Below are positions 1 to 7,585 of a DNA stretch of 25,798 nucleotides, piece after piece (the first letter of the stretch is position 1; every line of letters begins with the position of its first letter). A program made the position numbers and the translations under genes. The stretch is from positions 1-25,798 of the forward strand of contig QHPN01000080.1 of the NCBI GenBank assembly GCA_003219115.1, in the 5' to 3' direction. The notes under the pieces were generated by a model. It was not told where the DNA came from and did not search any database. It saw only the letters and a list, made by a program, of their open reading frames with translations. The stretch comes from Verrucomicrobiota bacterium. Lineage in GTDB: Bacteria > Verrucomicrobiota > Verrucomicrobiia > Chthoniobacterales > UBA10450.

Positions 1-1
1 T

Positions 2-373
2 GATTGGGACCAACACGCGATTGCCGTTGCGCGGGAAGATGCGAACGAAAACGAAACCTACGTTGCGGCAGATGTTGAGGTGGAACTCGGCGCCGCATTG
101 CGGTCAATCGCATCTCCCACGGACGAAGGAAATTGTGTGGTGATAGTCGACCCCCCTGCGACCGGTCTGAACAAAATGATTCTCGAGACGCTGATCGAAA
201 ATCAGTCGACCCACTTGATTTACGTTTCCTGCAATCCCGCTACGCTCGCCCGCGACCTGGCCACATTGAAAGAAACGTTCCGCATCGATTCGATCACCCC
301 CTTGGATATGTTCCCGCAGACCGCCGGGATCGAAGTCGCGGTCCATCTAGATTCGCTAAGCGTAAACAAGTAA
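2..373 (+). CDS. C-terminal part of TrmA/RlmD-type RNA (uracil-5-)methyltransferase (5' end outside window)
   Basis: The reading frame is open from the first bases of the window, so this is the 3' end of a longer gene. The product would be a SAM-dependent class I methyltransferase making 5-methyluridine in rRNA or tRNA. Visible motifs are DPPATGL (motif IV position), YVSCNPATLARD carrying the family's catalytic cysteine, and DMFPQTAGIEVAVHL at the C-terminus, where the general-base Glu sits. Most family members have HxE there; here it is GIE, which is a small deviation. The TRAM and N-terminal domains are not in the window, so RlmD, RlmC and TrmA cannot be told apart. The stop lies 18 bases inside the 3' end of the convergent permease gene, so the two genes overlap tail to tail. 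Confidence 0.85.
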   Translation, partial: DWDQHAIAVAREDANENETYVAADVEVELGAALRSIASPTDEGNCVVIVDPPATGLNKMILETLIENQSTHLIYVSCNPATLARDLATLKETFRIDSITPLDMFPQTAGIEVAVHLDSLSVNK

Positions 374-2197
374 ATCAATTTCCTCGGGCAGAAGATTTGA
401 AACTTCGCGAATGACGTTGCCGCGAAGAAGATTGATGAGGGCATTACGTTTCGGCGCGCCGAGAATCAAACGCGATGCTCCCAGAGTTGCGGCAATATCG
501 ACAATCGTTTCCGCCGCAGACGGGCTGACGGCATAAGCGAAAAGCGGTTGACGATCGCCGGCCTGCTGTTTGGCGGCGCGAAAGATCGCGCTCGCTTCTT
601 CGTCCTCCTGCCACTTCCGTTTGGCATCCTGCTCGGTCATGAACGGTTGCTCGCGCACGAAGAGCAGATAAAGCCGACGGCCAGTTTCGCGCGCTTCCTT
701 TAAAGCAAAATCGAGAGTGCGGCCTGTCCCGCGAATGGCGCAGAGAATTGATTCCGTAGCGAGGAGTGAGGTTGGCGACCCCGATTGCATCGCAGCAGTC
801 AACGTTGCCGGTGCGGCTCCCACAGGAATTTTTTCGGCAACGAGCGGAGCTTTCGCTTCTTTCTTGGCGCGGCGTTCCTGGACGAGACCGCGTAGGATCA
901 GGCCCGCGGCAAGAATCGTGACGGCGAAGTAACGCGCGTTCGGCTTGTCGATAAGCAAACTCATTTCGATCGCGAACATGACGATGAACGTGAGGAACAT
1001 GATAGTGCGTTCCCAGGTTTTGATCGCGAGTTTCCGATCGGTGGCGCTCGCCCCGAGATTGGTGGCGATAGCGCCAACGACACCGACGGCGTAAAGATCG
1101 GCCAGACCGGCCATATCTTTGACCATGAGGACGAGCAACATCGGGACAATGGTGGCGAGCATCATGCCGGCACTGGGCACACCCCATTTGTTCAAGTGCT
1201 GAAAGAGGTTGGGCAGCTCGCGATCGCGCGCCATGAGAAATTGGATCGTGATAAGATCGACAATCGCGGTGTTGACGGCGGAGAGCAGAAGTAATGCAAA
1301 GACGATGCTGACAGCAATACCGAAGGCGTGACCGATGCCCGAACCGAGTGCGCCGCCCACAAAACTTTCTCCCATGTAGCGAAGCATGTAGTCGCGCACG
1401 CCTTCTGCGCCGGGTGCGTTGACGTCACCGTTCGCGACCTGCAGTCCGCCAAGCGCGTGCATGGCAAGACCGAGCAAAGCCGTGAAAATGCAGACTTCGA
1501 TCATGACCCAGAGAATGGCGCGGGTGGAAGTTTTGCGAACCGACGGTTTCGTGTCAGTGCTGCCAGGGTCGAGTTTCATCACGCCAGTGGCGTTGGCGAT
1601 TGCTTCGACACCGGACAAAGCGAGCACGATGCCGACGAAGCCGGCCCAGTTCGACCAGAAGCCGCCGTGCAACGGTTGCAAATGTCCGATCGCTTCGTGG
1701 ATGTGCGGGATGCTGAAGAGCCCGAGCACGACGACGACAATCAGAGTTGGTACCGAAATCAAAAAAGCGAGGCCCCCGGTGTGTCGCGGGCCAAGGAGGT
1801 TGAGTAATCCGATCATGAGAATCGCGGCCGCGGCGAACTTTTCAGGATGTGGCACGCCGAGATATTGAAAAGCGGAAAGGGCGCTGATTGCCGCAGTCAC
1901 GAGATAATCGGCGACGAGCAAAAACGCGCCGACAATGGAAATGACTTCGCTGCGATGGCGCACGCTCGCGTAAACGCCACCGCCGTCCGGATAAAGACGG
2001 CAGATGATCATGTAGTTGAACCCGACGAGCGCAGTGAGCACGCACATAGGCGCGATGAGCCAGAACGAAGCGTAACCGGCAACAGCAAAGGCGAGACCGA
2101 TGACGTAGGCTTTGCTCGTGCCCCAGTCACCGTAAAGAATGGCGGCGGCGCGCGGAACATCGACGTTGCGCGGGCGCTTGACGTTAGTTGGGATCAA
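356..2197 (-). CDS. KimA-like APC-superfamily permease with C-terminal USP-like domain (probable K+ uptake)
   Basis: A 613-residue inner-membrane transporter: about 12 hydrophobic segments (residues about 15-430) followed by a cytosolic universal-stress-protein-like domain (about 465-613). Architecture and length match Bacillus KimA, a K+/H+ symporter. The first helix reads YGDWGTSKAYV, with Asp24 and Tyr31 spaced like KimA Asp36/Tyr43. A later VADYLVT places Asp97-Tyr98 where KimA has VDYILT with Asp117. LYAVGVV near the last third is also shared. K+ as substrate is therefore an inference; amino-acid transport is the alternative. The start is TTG at 2197, because an in-frame TAA directly precedes it and no ATG or GTG occurs in the next codons. 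The C-terminal domain keeps a GAPKRN...LLRGNV pattern in place of the usual USP nucleotide-binding loop. A paralogue is divergently transcribed from 2488. Confidence 0.8.
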   Translation of the reverse strand: MIPTNVKRPRNVDVPRAAAILYGDWGTSKAYVIGLAFAVAGYASFWLIAPMCVLTALVGFNYMIICRLYPDGGGVYASVRHRSEVISIVGAFLLVADYLVTAAISALSAFQYLGVPHPEKFAAAAILMIGLLNLLGPRHTGGLAFLISVPTLIVVVVLGLFSIPHIHEAIGHLQPLHGGFWSNWAGFVGIVLALSGVEAIANATGVMKLDPGSTDTKPSVRKTSTRAILWVMIEVCIFTALLGLAMHALGGLQVANGDVNAPGAEGVRDYMLRYMGESFVGGALGSGIGHAFGIAVSIVFALLLLSAVNTAIVDLITIQFLMARDRELPNLFQHLNKWGVPSAGMMLATIVPMLLVLMVKDMAGLADLYAVGVVGAIATNLGASATDRKLAIKTWERTIMFLTFIVMFAIEMSLLIDKPNARYFAVTILAAGLILRGLVQERRAKKEAKAPLVAEKIPVGAAPATLTAAMQSGSPTSLLATESILCAIRGTGRTLDFALKEARETGRRLYLLFVREQPFMTEQDAKRKWQEDEEASAIFRAAKQQAGDRQPLFAYAVSPSAAETIVDIAATLGASRLILGAPKRNALINLLRGNVIREVSNLLPEEIDLLVYA

Positions 2198-2487
2198 TTA
2201 TTTCTCATTAACGAGGCGGTCTCGCGCGACGAGTGCCTCACTTCTGCGGGAGTCGATTTCCCACGACACCCTTTGCCTTTTAATGTTGCCGACGGAGTTA
2301 GCTGTCGGGCTAGAGCCATTAAATACTCTCTATGCCGCGCATCGTTCGCCCCGATCCTTTGCGCATTCGCGAAAAAGAAATTGGTTCCCCCGCTGAATCG
2401 ACCACTCGTCGATCTATTAAGCGAAACAAAGAACTGCCGGAAATTTCTGACTGAATTTGACTTCGTCAAGTCACGCCAATTGCGATA
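2198..2487. promoter_or_regulatory. Divergent control region between two KimA-like permease genes
   Basis: These 290 bases separate the start codons of two paralogous permeases and must hold both promoters. I see several short dyads: 2279-2323 (listed separately), ATCGA/TCGAT around 2395-2411, and TTGAC-TTC-GTCAA at 2457-2469. I looked for the conserved blocks of the ydaO (c-di-AMP) riboswitch that controls Bacillus kimA and did not find them. No convincing coding sequence lies here; open frames through it are antisense extensions of the flanking genes. Confidence 0.5.
2279..2323. repeat. Stem-loop with two nested stems in the permease control region
   Basis: The outer arms TTTAATG (2279-2285) and CATTAAA (2317-2323) are perfectly complementary over 7 bp. 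Inside them, CCGAC (2289-2293) pairs with GTCGG (2304-2308) around a 10-nt loop. The structure could be an operator, an RNA element, or a dispersed repeat. Nothing in it identifies a known riboswitch class. Confidence 0.4.
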
Positions 2488-4407
2488 ATGAGAATGCACT
2501 TGCGCCGGGCGCGCCGAGCAGTCGAAAGTCCCGACAACAAGATGGCAGAACCCGGGCTCGGGCAGGCGGCCGGCGTGCATCGGCCGCGTAATTTGGATTG
2601 GAAACGCGCGGCAGCGCTGCTTTACGGCGACTGGGGCACGAGCAAGGCCTACGTCATCGGCCTGGCTTTTCTCGCAGCCGGTTATGCGTCATTGCCGATC
2701 ATTCTCGCGGTCTGCGTTCTCACCGGCCTGGTCGGAATTAATTATGCCGTCATCTGTCGCTATTTTCCCGATGGCGGCGGCGTTTATTCCGCGGCTCGTT
2801 CGCAAGGACGACTGCTGGCGGTAGTCGGCGCGCTCCTTTTAATCGCCGACCTCACAGTAACCGCCGCGCTCAGCGTTTGGTCGGGTTTGAGTTACTTCAA
2901 CATTCCGATTCTGAAGGAACATATCGTCTGGGCAACGGTTGGAATGTTGCTGGTGATGGGGGCGATTAATTGGTACGGCCCGAAACATAGCGGCAGTTTT
3001 GCTGTCGCGCTTGCGCTGCCGACGGCGATCGTGGTGGTGGCGCTGATTGCGATCAGCGCGCCGCATTTAACCACGCGGTATCTCGAGCGCCCGCATGAAA
3101 ACCCGGCTCAGCTGTGGGTGCAATTTGTCAGCGTTATTCTCGCGCTCAGCGGCGTGGAAGCGATCGCGAACCTGACTGGTGTGATGAAACTCGATCCGGA
3201 TTCGACGCCGGATCATCCGAAAGTCGCGCGCGAAGCGGCAAAGGCGATTTGGCCGGTCGCTGTCGAAGTGGTAATCGGCACGGCTTTGCTCGGCTGGGCG
3301 ATCCTGTCGCTGAATCCGAATGCGATCGTTACGTTGTCCGATGGCGCGCATTCCATGCGGGAAGCGCTCCATCTCCGCAGTGAAGATAGCTTGCGCTTCA
3401 TCGGCGAACAGTTCGGCACACAGACTTTCGGCCCGCTGTTCGGCCAGGCCTTCGGTTGGATTGTCGGCATTGTTTTCCTCTTCCTCCTCGTCAGTGCGGC
3501 CAACACCGCCATCGTCGCGATGATCGGGTTGCTTTACATGATGGCGCGCGACCATGAAATGCCACCCGTTTTTGCCCAATTAAACGGCCACGGCGTTCCG
3601 CGTTTGCCGAGCCTGATCGCGGTTGGCTTGCCTGTCATCGTCATTATCGCGACCGCTAATTTCACCGCGCTGGCCGGGCTGTACGCGATTGGTGTGGTCG
3701 GAGCAATCACGGTGAACCTCGGTTCCTGCGCTTTCAATCGCGCCTTGCCAGTGAAATTGCATGATCGCGTCCTTTTCGGCGTAACATTTGTCATTTTGTT
3801 CCTGGTCGAAATCACCCTCGCTCACACCAAAACCGATGCGCTTCAGTTCGTATTGGCGGTTCTCGGCATAGGGATGGTGTTACGCACATGGACGCAAAAG
3901 CGCTCCGGCATTACTACCCTCACCGTGACGCGGCAGGTGGCGGAAATGGTTTCGCCCACTCTGGCCGCTTCCATGCAACCGCGTATGCAAGAGGGCCAGC
4001 GCATTATGGTTGCGGCACGTGGCATTACTCCGGTGCTGAGCTACGCCCTTGATGAAGCGCAATTGCGTAAAGCGAGTCTCTACGTTGTTTTTGTCAAAGA
4101 AGTCGCGGTTTATTATGGAGGACCCGTCCGGGGCCGCGCTCGCTGGCAGGATGACTCCGAGGCGAACGCGATTCTTTCCCTGATGTTAAAGCTCGGCTGC
4201 GAGCGCGACATTCCGGTGATGCCGGTCTATGCCATGAGCGATGATCCGGCCGCCACCATTCTCGATCTCGCGGCCACCATCGGTGTGGATTTCCTGATGA
4301 TCGGCACCTCCCACCGTCTCACCCTTACTAATCTTTTGCGAGGAAACGTGGTCACCAATATTGCCGCACAATTACCCGATACCATTCGTCTAATCATTTA
4401 CGGATGA
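2488..4407 (+). CDS. KimA-like APC-superfamily permease with C-terminal USP-like domain, paralogue 2
   Basis: Up to 639 residues with the same architecture as the divergent gene: a multi-helix APC permease, then a USP-like cytosolic domain (about 490-639). Over the first 100 aligned residues the two proteins are mostly identical by eye (shared RPRN, YGDWGTSKAYVIGLAF, PDGGGVY). Asp48, Tyr55 and Asp121 occupy the presumed cation-site positions, although the DY pair of the partner is DL here. The C-terminal LLRGNVVTNIAAQLP block matches the partner's end. ATG at 2488 gives the longest frame. ATG at 2542 (MAEPG...) would give an N-terminus closer in length to the paralogue and may be the true start; neither has a strong Shine-Dalgarno sequence. 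A K+ symporter is the best inference; two diverged copies suggest different affinity or regulation. Confidence 0.8.
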   Translation: MRMHLRRARRAVESPDNKMAEPGLGQAAGVHRPRNLDWKRAAALLYGDWGTSKAYVIGLAFLAAGYASLPIILAVCVLTGLVGINYAVICRYFPDGGGVYSAARSQGRLLAVVGALLLIADLTVTAALSVWSGLSYFNIPILKEHIVWATVGMLLVMGAINWYGPKHSGSFAVALALPTAIVVVALIAISAPHLTTRYLERPHENPAQLWVQFVSVILALSGVEAIANLTGVMKLDPDSTPDHPKVAREAAKAIWPVAVEVVIGTALLGWAILSLNPNAIVTLSDGAHSMREALHLRSEDSLRFIGEQFGTQTFGPLFGQAFGWIVGIVFLFLLVSAANTAIVAMIGLLYMMARDHEMPPVFAQLNGHGVPRLPSLIAVGLPVIVIIATANFTALAGLYAIGVVGAITVNLGSCAFNRALPVKLHDRVLFGVTFVILFLVEITLAHTKTDALQFVLAVLGIGMVLRTWTQKRSGITTLTVTRQVAEMVSPTLAASMQPRMQEGQRIMVAARGITPVLSYALDEAQLRKASLYVVFVKEVAVYYGGPVRGRARWQDDSEANAILSLMLKLGCERDIPVMPVYAMSDDPAATILDLAATIGVDFLMIGTSHRLTLTNLLRGNVVTNIAAQLPDTIRLIIYG

Positions 4408-4425
4408 TTGCCAGCTTTATGTCTT

Positions 4426-4504
4426 AAGTTTTAAGTTTTAGGTGTTGAGAGCTGGTGCCAGAACCTGCCATTACTTAAAACTTAACACTTAAACCTTAAA
4501 ACTT
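4426..4504. repeat. AT-rich inverted repeat abutting the serA start
   Basis: The left arm at 4426-4446 and the right arm at 4484-4504 are 21 nt each and complementary at 19 positions, plus one G-U pair and one mismatch. They are built from the words AAGTTTTAAG and CTTAAAACTT, which recur once more inside the loop near 4474-4483. The 37-nt loop also contains CTGG-TG-CCAG (4452-4461). The right arm ends 2 nt before the GTG start codon of serA, leaving no room for a ribosome-binding site outside the repeat. It looks like a small dispersed element. It may also terminate the permease transcript, although there is no GC-rich stem. Confidence 0.6.
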
Positions 4505-4506
4505 CC

Positions 4507-6099
4507 GTGAGTTCACCAAAAGTTTTCATCGCTGACTCCATTTCGCAGCGCGGTATCGACGAACTGACTCGCGACGGCGCACTCGAAGCAAAGGTAGAAA
4601 CGGGACTAAGCGAAGCGGATTTAGCTGCGGCTATTCCAGATTTCGCCGCGCTCATCATTCGCAGCCAGACAAAGGTGACCGCGAAAATCTTGGCTGCCGC
4701 AAAAAAATTGCGCGTTGTAGGTCGCGCCGGCGTGGGCGTGGACAATGTCGATGTCGAAACGGCGACACGTCGTGGTGTGGTTGTGTTGAATGCGCCGGGG
4801 GCGAATACCATCTCAACGGCGGAGCATACGTTTTCGTTGCTGCTCGGTCTGGCGCGTAACATCGCGCGCGCTGACGCCACCTTGAAAGGCGGTACTTGGG
4901 ACCGGAAAAATCTGGAAGGCGTCGAGCTCTACAACAAAACGCTCGGCATAATCGGCATGGGCCGGATCGGAAGTGAGCTGAGCCGGCGCGCGATCGCGTT
5001 TGGAATGCGTGTGGTTGCGTTCGATCCCTATCTATCTGCCTCGCGTGCCCGCAGCCTGCAGGTGGAGCTGGTGGAAGATCTCGATGAATTGCTCCCGGTC
5101 GCTGATTTTGTTTCGTTGCATACGCCGCTTACCGCGGAGACGCGTCATATTCTGAACGCGGAACGTCTCGCCAAAACAAAACGCGGCGTGCGCATCGTCA
5201 ATTGCGCGCGCGGCGGCTTGATTGATGAACAGGCATTAGCGGATGCCATTTCCAATGGCCACGTTGCCGGCGCCGCACTCGACGTTTTTGAAACGGAACC
5301 ATTGCCCGCCGATTCCCCGCTGCGAAAGATTTGGAAGCTGGTCTTGACGCCGCATCTCGGTGCCTCCACCGCGGAGGCACAGGAAAGTGTCGGGATCGAA
5401 ATCGCGCAGTCGATTCGTGCCGCGTTGCTCGAGGGGACAATTCGCAATGCCGTCAACATGCCGACGCTGGACGCGAAAACGCTCGCGCTCATCGGCCCGC
5501 ACCTGCGTTTCGGCGAGAAACTTGGCCGCTTCCTCTCGCAGCTCGCCCCGCGCCGCGTCGATTTCCTCAACATCAACTACAGCGGCAAAGTAAACGAAGT
5601 CGATACTACCGCGATTACGCGCGCGGTGTTAAAAGGTTTTTTGCAAAGCGCCGGCGGGAACGAAGTGAATGAAGTCAACGCGCCCGCGTTTGCTGAAAGT
5701 TTGGGACTGAAAATTACCGAGACACGTTTGAGCGCGCCCGGTGATTACTCCGACATGCTCGAGCTTTCCGCCAGTGCCGAAGGAAAGGATATATCGGTGG
5801 GCGGCGCATTTTTCGGAATTACTCCACGAATCGTTAGCATCAACGCCCGGCCGGTCGAAGCGCGCCCGCATGGAGTTATTCTCGTGCTCGAAAACAGCGA
5901 TCGTCCCGGGATGGTCGGCCGGATCGGCACGTTGCTGGGCGAACATGGCGTTAACATCGCCACCATGTCGCTCAGCCGAAACCAGGCCGGCGGAACTGCG
6001 CTCACCGTTTTGAATCTGGACAGCACGCCCGGTGAAAAATTGCTCAACGAAATTCGTCAGAACGACGATATCCGGAGCGCGCAGGTAATCGAGCTGTAG
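4507..6099 (+). CDS. serA: D-3-phosphoglycerate dehydrogenase, long ACT-containing form
   Basis: Catalyses NAD-dependent oxidation of 3-phosphoglycerate to 3-phosphohydroxypyruvate, the first step of serine biosynthesis. The 530 residues match the long bacterial form: substrate domain (about 1-98 and 288-318), NAD-binding domain with GMGRIG at 150-155, an intervening ASB domain (about 330-450) and a C-terminal ACT domain (about 456-530, beginning HGVILVLENSDRPGMVG). The catalytic residues are all visible: Arg235 in NCARGG, Glu264 in FETEP and His283 in TPHLGAS. The GTG start gives the usual MSxPKVFIADSIS N-terminus, so I keep it despite the missing Shine-Dalgarno sequence. Serine feedback through ACT/ASB is known for this form and is inferred here. 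The gene stands alone; no other serine gene is adjacent. Confidence 0.95.
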   Translation: MSSPKVFIADSISQRGIDELTRDGALEAKVETGLSEADLAAAIPDFAALIIRSQTKVTAKILAAAKKLRVVGRAGVGVDNVDVETATRRGVVVLNAPGANTISTAEHTFSLLLGLARNIARADATLKGGTWDRKNLEGVELYNKTLGIIGMGRIGSELSRRAIAFGMRVVAFDPYLSASRARSLQVELVEDLDELLPVADFVSLHTPLTAETRHILNAERLAKTKRGVRIVNCARGGLIDEQALADAISNGHVAGAALDVFETEPLPADSPLRKIWKLVLTPHLGASTAEAQESVGIEIAQSIRAALLEGTIRNAVNMPTLDAKTLALIGPHLRFGEKLGRFLSQLAPRRVDFLNINYSGKVNEVDTTAITRAVLKGFLQSAGGNEVNEVNAPAFAESLGLKITETRLSAPGDYSDMLELSASAEGKDISVGGAFFGITPRIVSINARPVEARPHGVILVLENSDRPGMVGRIGTLLGEHGVNIATMSLSRNQAGGTALTVLNLDSTPGEKLLNEIRQNDDIRSAQVIEL

Positions 6100-6113
6100 C
6101 GAAGGTGTTGTAA

Positions 6114-6134
6114 CGCATTACGGTTGCAAATGCG
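6114..6134 (+). terminator. Weak stem-loop downstream of serA
   Basis: CGCATT (6114-6119) pairs with AATGCG (6129-6134) around a 9-nt loop, 15 bases after the serA stop. A pyrimidine-rich stretch with TTTCTTTT follows only about 15 nt later, so it is at best a poor intrinsic terminator. Confidence 0.25.
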
Positions 6135-6172
6135 CTTGAACACGAATTTCTTTTCGCAGACAAGTTGACGCC

Positions 6173-6421
6173 ATGAGCACAATCATTAGCACTCTCGTAA
6201 TTGGTCTGATCGTCGGCGCGATCGCCAAACTTCTCATGCCGGGACGGGATCCGGGCGGTTGTCTCGTAACAATTTTGCTCGGCATTGCCGGTGCATTTGT
6301 CGGGACATGGATTGGGCGCGTGTTTTGGGGCGAAAACTACATCGCTGGCTGGATCATGTCGATCATCGGCGCGATGTTACTTTTGCTCGTATATCGATTG
6401 ATCAGAGGGCGCCGATCGTAG
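6173..6421 (+). CDS. GlsB/YeaQ/YmgE-family small membrane protein
   Basis: An 82-residue, three-helix inner-membrane protein of the transglycosylase-associated / GlsB family, usually stress induced and of unknown biochemical role. Visible are helix 1 (about 3-20) running into the family's IVGAIAKLLMPGRDPGG segment, helix 2 (about 29-48) with GIAGAFVGTWIGR, and helix 3 (about 57-75) ending in a basic RLIRGRRS tail. Length and motif order are normal for the family. The ATG at 6173 follows GACGCC and lacks a clear ribosome-binding site. The next gene starts 57 bases downstream, so the two could be cotranscribed. Confidence 0.85.
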   Translation: MSTIISTLVIGLIVGAIAKLLMPGRDPGGCLVTILLGIAGAFVGTWIGRVFWGENYIAGWIMSIIGAMLLLLVYRLIRGRRS

Positions 6422-6478
6422 CCAGAGAACCGCCGCAAATTCGGTTGCGCTGTTCCGAGGCTGATGCGCTGGTAAATA

Positions 6479-7429
6479 ATGCGACAGCCGACACGATTGG
6501 CGATCTTGCTCGCCTTTGCGGCGCTCTATCTGATCTGGGGTTCAACTTATTTGGGCATTCGCTTGGCGATCGATTCCATCCCGCCTTTTCTCATGGCCGG
6601 TTCCCGGTATTTGACGGCCGGAGTGATTCTCTACCTTATTGCCCGGGGGCGAGGCGCAACACGACCCCCTGCCGTCACGTGGCGCAGCTCTCTTATCGTC
6701 GGCGGCTTTTTACTGCTTGGTGGAAATGGCGGCGTCACCGTCTCGGAAAAATATATCGATACTGGTTTGGCCGCCGTCGTCGTCGCGACGGTTCCGATCT
6801 ATATCGTGCTGCTTTCATGGGCAAGCGGGTCCGCGCCGCGGCCGGGCGTCCCGGTTTTGATTGGACTGGCGGGCGGATTTCTTGGGGTCGGCATTTTGAT
6901 GGCGCCATCACTGCGGTTTTCGACGAGTGAAACCCGACATCCGGGAATTGGAATGCTGATTTTGCTCGTCGCCTCGCTGCTTTGGTCAATCGGCTCCCTG
7001 TATTCGCGCGCGGCGAAGAACGCCGATTTACCGTTTGTCGCCGCCGGGCAGCAAATGATTTGCGGCGGCGCGCTCCTGCTCCTCGCAGGATTCGTTACGC
7101 GCGAACAGTTTCATCCCGATCAGATCACGGCGGTTTCCGTTTGGGCTTGGATCTATCTCGTCCTGATTGGCGCTATTATTGGATTTAGCGCTTATATTTT
7201 TTTATTGCGACACTGCGATCCGACGAAGGTTGCGACCTACGCATACGTCAATCCGATCGTCGCGGTTGTTCTGGGCACTTTGTTTGGAGGTGAACATCTG
7301 ACCTCGCGAATGATCATGGCGGCGGCGTTGATCATCGGATCGGTCGCGATTGTGATAACGACGCAACAATTACGACCGAAATCAGTCCCTCAGGCTCCGG
7401 CTGCGCTCGTCGAAGGGATTGACCTGTAG
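6479..7429 (+). CDS. EamA/DMT-family transporter (YedA-like)
   Basis: A 316-residue protein with ten predicted membrane helices in two EamA repeats (about 8-145 and 158-297), the standard drug/metabolite transporter layout. The opening LYLIWGSTYLGIRLAI, the PPFLMAGSRYLTAG segment and GLAAVVVATVPIYIVL closely resemble the YedA subgroup, whose members export amino acids or related metabolites. The substrate cannot be read from the sequence. The second repeat ends with YVNPIVAVVLGTLFGGEHLT, a typical helix 8-9 signature. The start ATG sits close behind the GlsB-like gene. A perfect 7-bp hairpin begins 3 bases after the stop and could mark its transcript end. Confidence 0.85.
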   Translation: MRQPTRLAILLAFAALYLIWGSTYLGIRLAIDSIPPFLMAGSRYLTAGVILYLIARGRGATRPPAVTWRSSLIVGGFLLLGGNGGVTVSEKYIDTGLAAVVVATVPIYIVLLSWASGSAPRPGVPVLIGLAGGFLGVGILMAPSLRFSTSETRHPGIGMLILLVASLLWSIGSLYSRAAKNADLPFVAAGQQMICGGALLLLAGFVTREQFHPDQITAVSVWAWIYLVLIGAIIGFSAYIFLLRHCDPTKVATYAYVNPIVAVVLGTLFGGEHLTSRMIMAAALIIGSVAIVITTQQLRPKSVPQAPAALVEGIDL

Positions 7430-7485
7430 TGGCAGCCGTGTCGGCTGCAAGGCTTCCCCAGTGCAGGCGACGCGCTCCCGTTTAC
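7430..7485. repeat. Hairpin plus degenerate compound-repeat remnant
   Basis: GCAGCCG (7432-7438) and CGGCTGC (7442-7448) form a perfect 7-bp stem with a 3-nt loop, the same stem/loop format as the compound element at 11457-11595. About 15 bases on, GCAGGCGACGCGCTCCC resembles the right end of that element (GCAGGC...GCGCTCCCC) with the inner hairpin half deleted. I read this as a decayed partial copy. No T-tract follows, so termination is uncertain. The remaining 100 bases before the next gene show nothing definite. Confidence 0.35.
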
Positions 7486-7585
7486 AGAAGATACTCGTGC
7501 CTTGGAGGTTTCATGCCGGGATCCTCGACTTCACTCGGGACGACAACGCTTGGCATTGGCACGATGTGCTTTCTAATATCCTCGA

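Noticed and set aside
2198..2487. ydaO (c-di-AMP) riboswitch expected for a kimA-like gene
   Set aside because: The conserved blocks of that riboswitch are not found on either strand.
1328..2488. Plus-strand frames of 149-213 codons opposite the first permease
   Set aside because: They are antisense shadows of a well-conserved membrane protein and have arginine/alanine/histidine-rich, domain-free composition.
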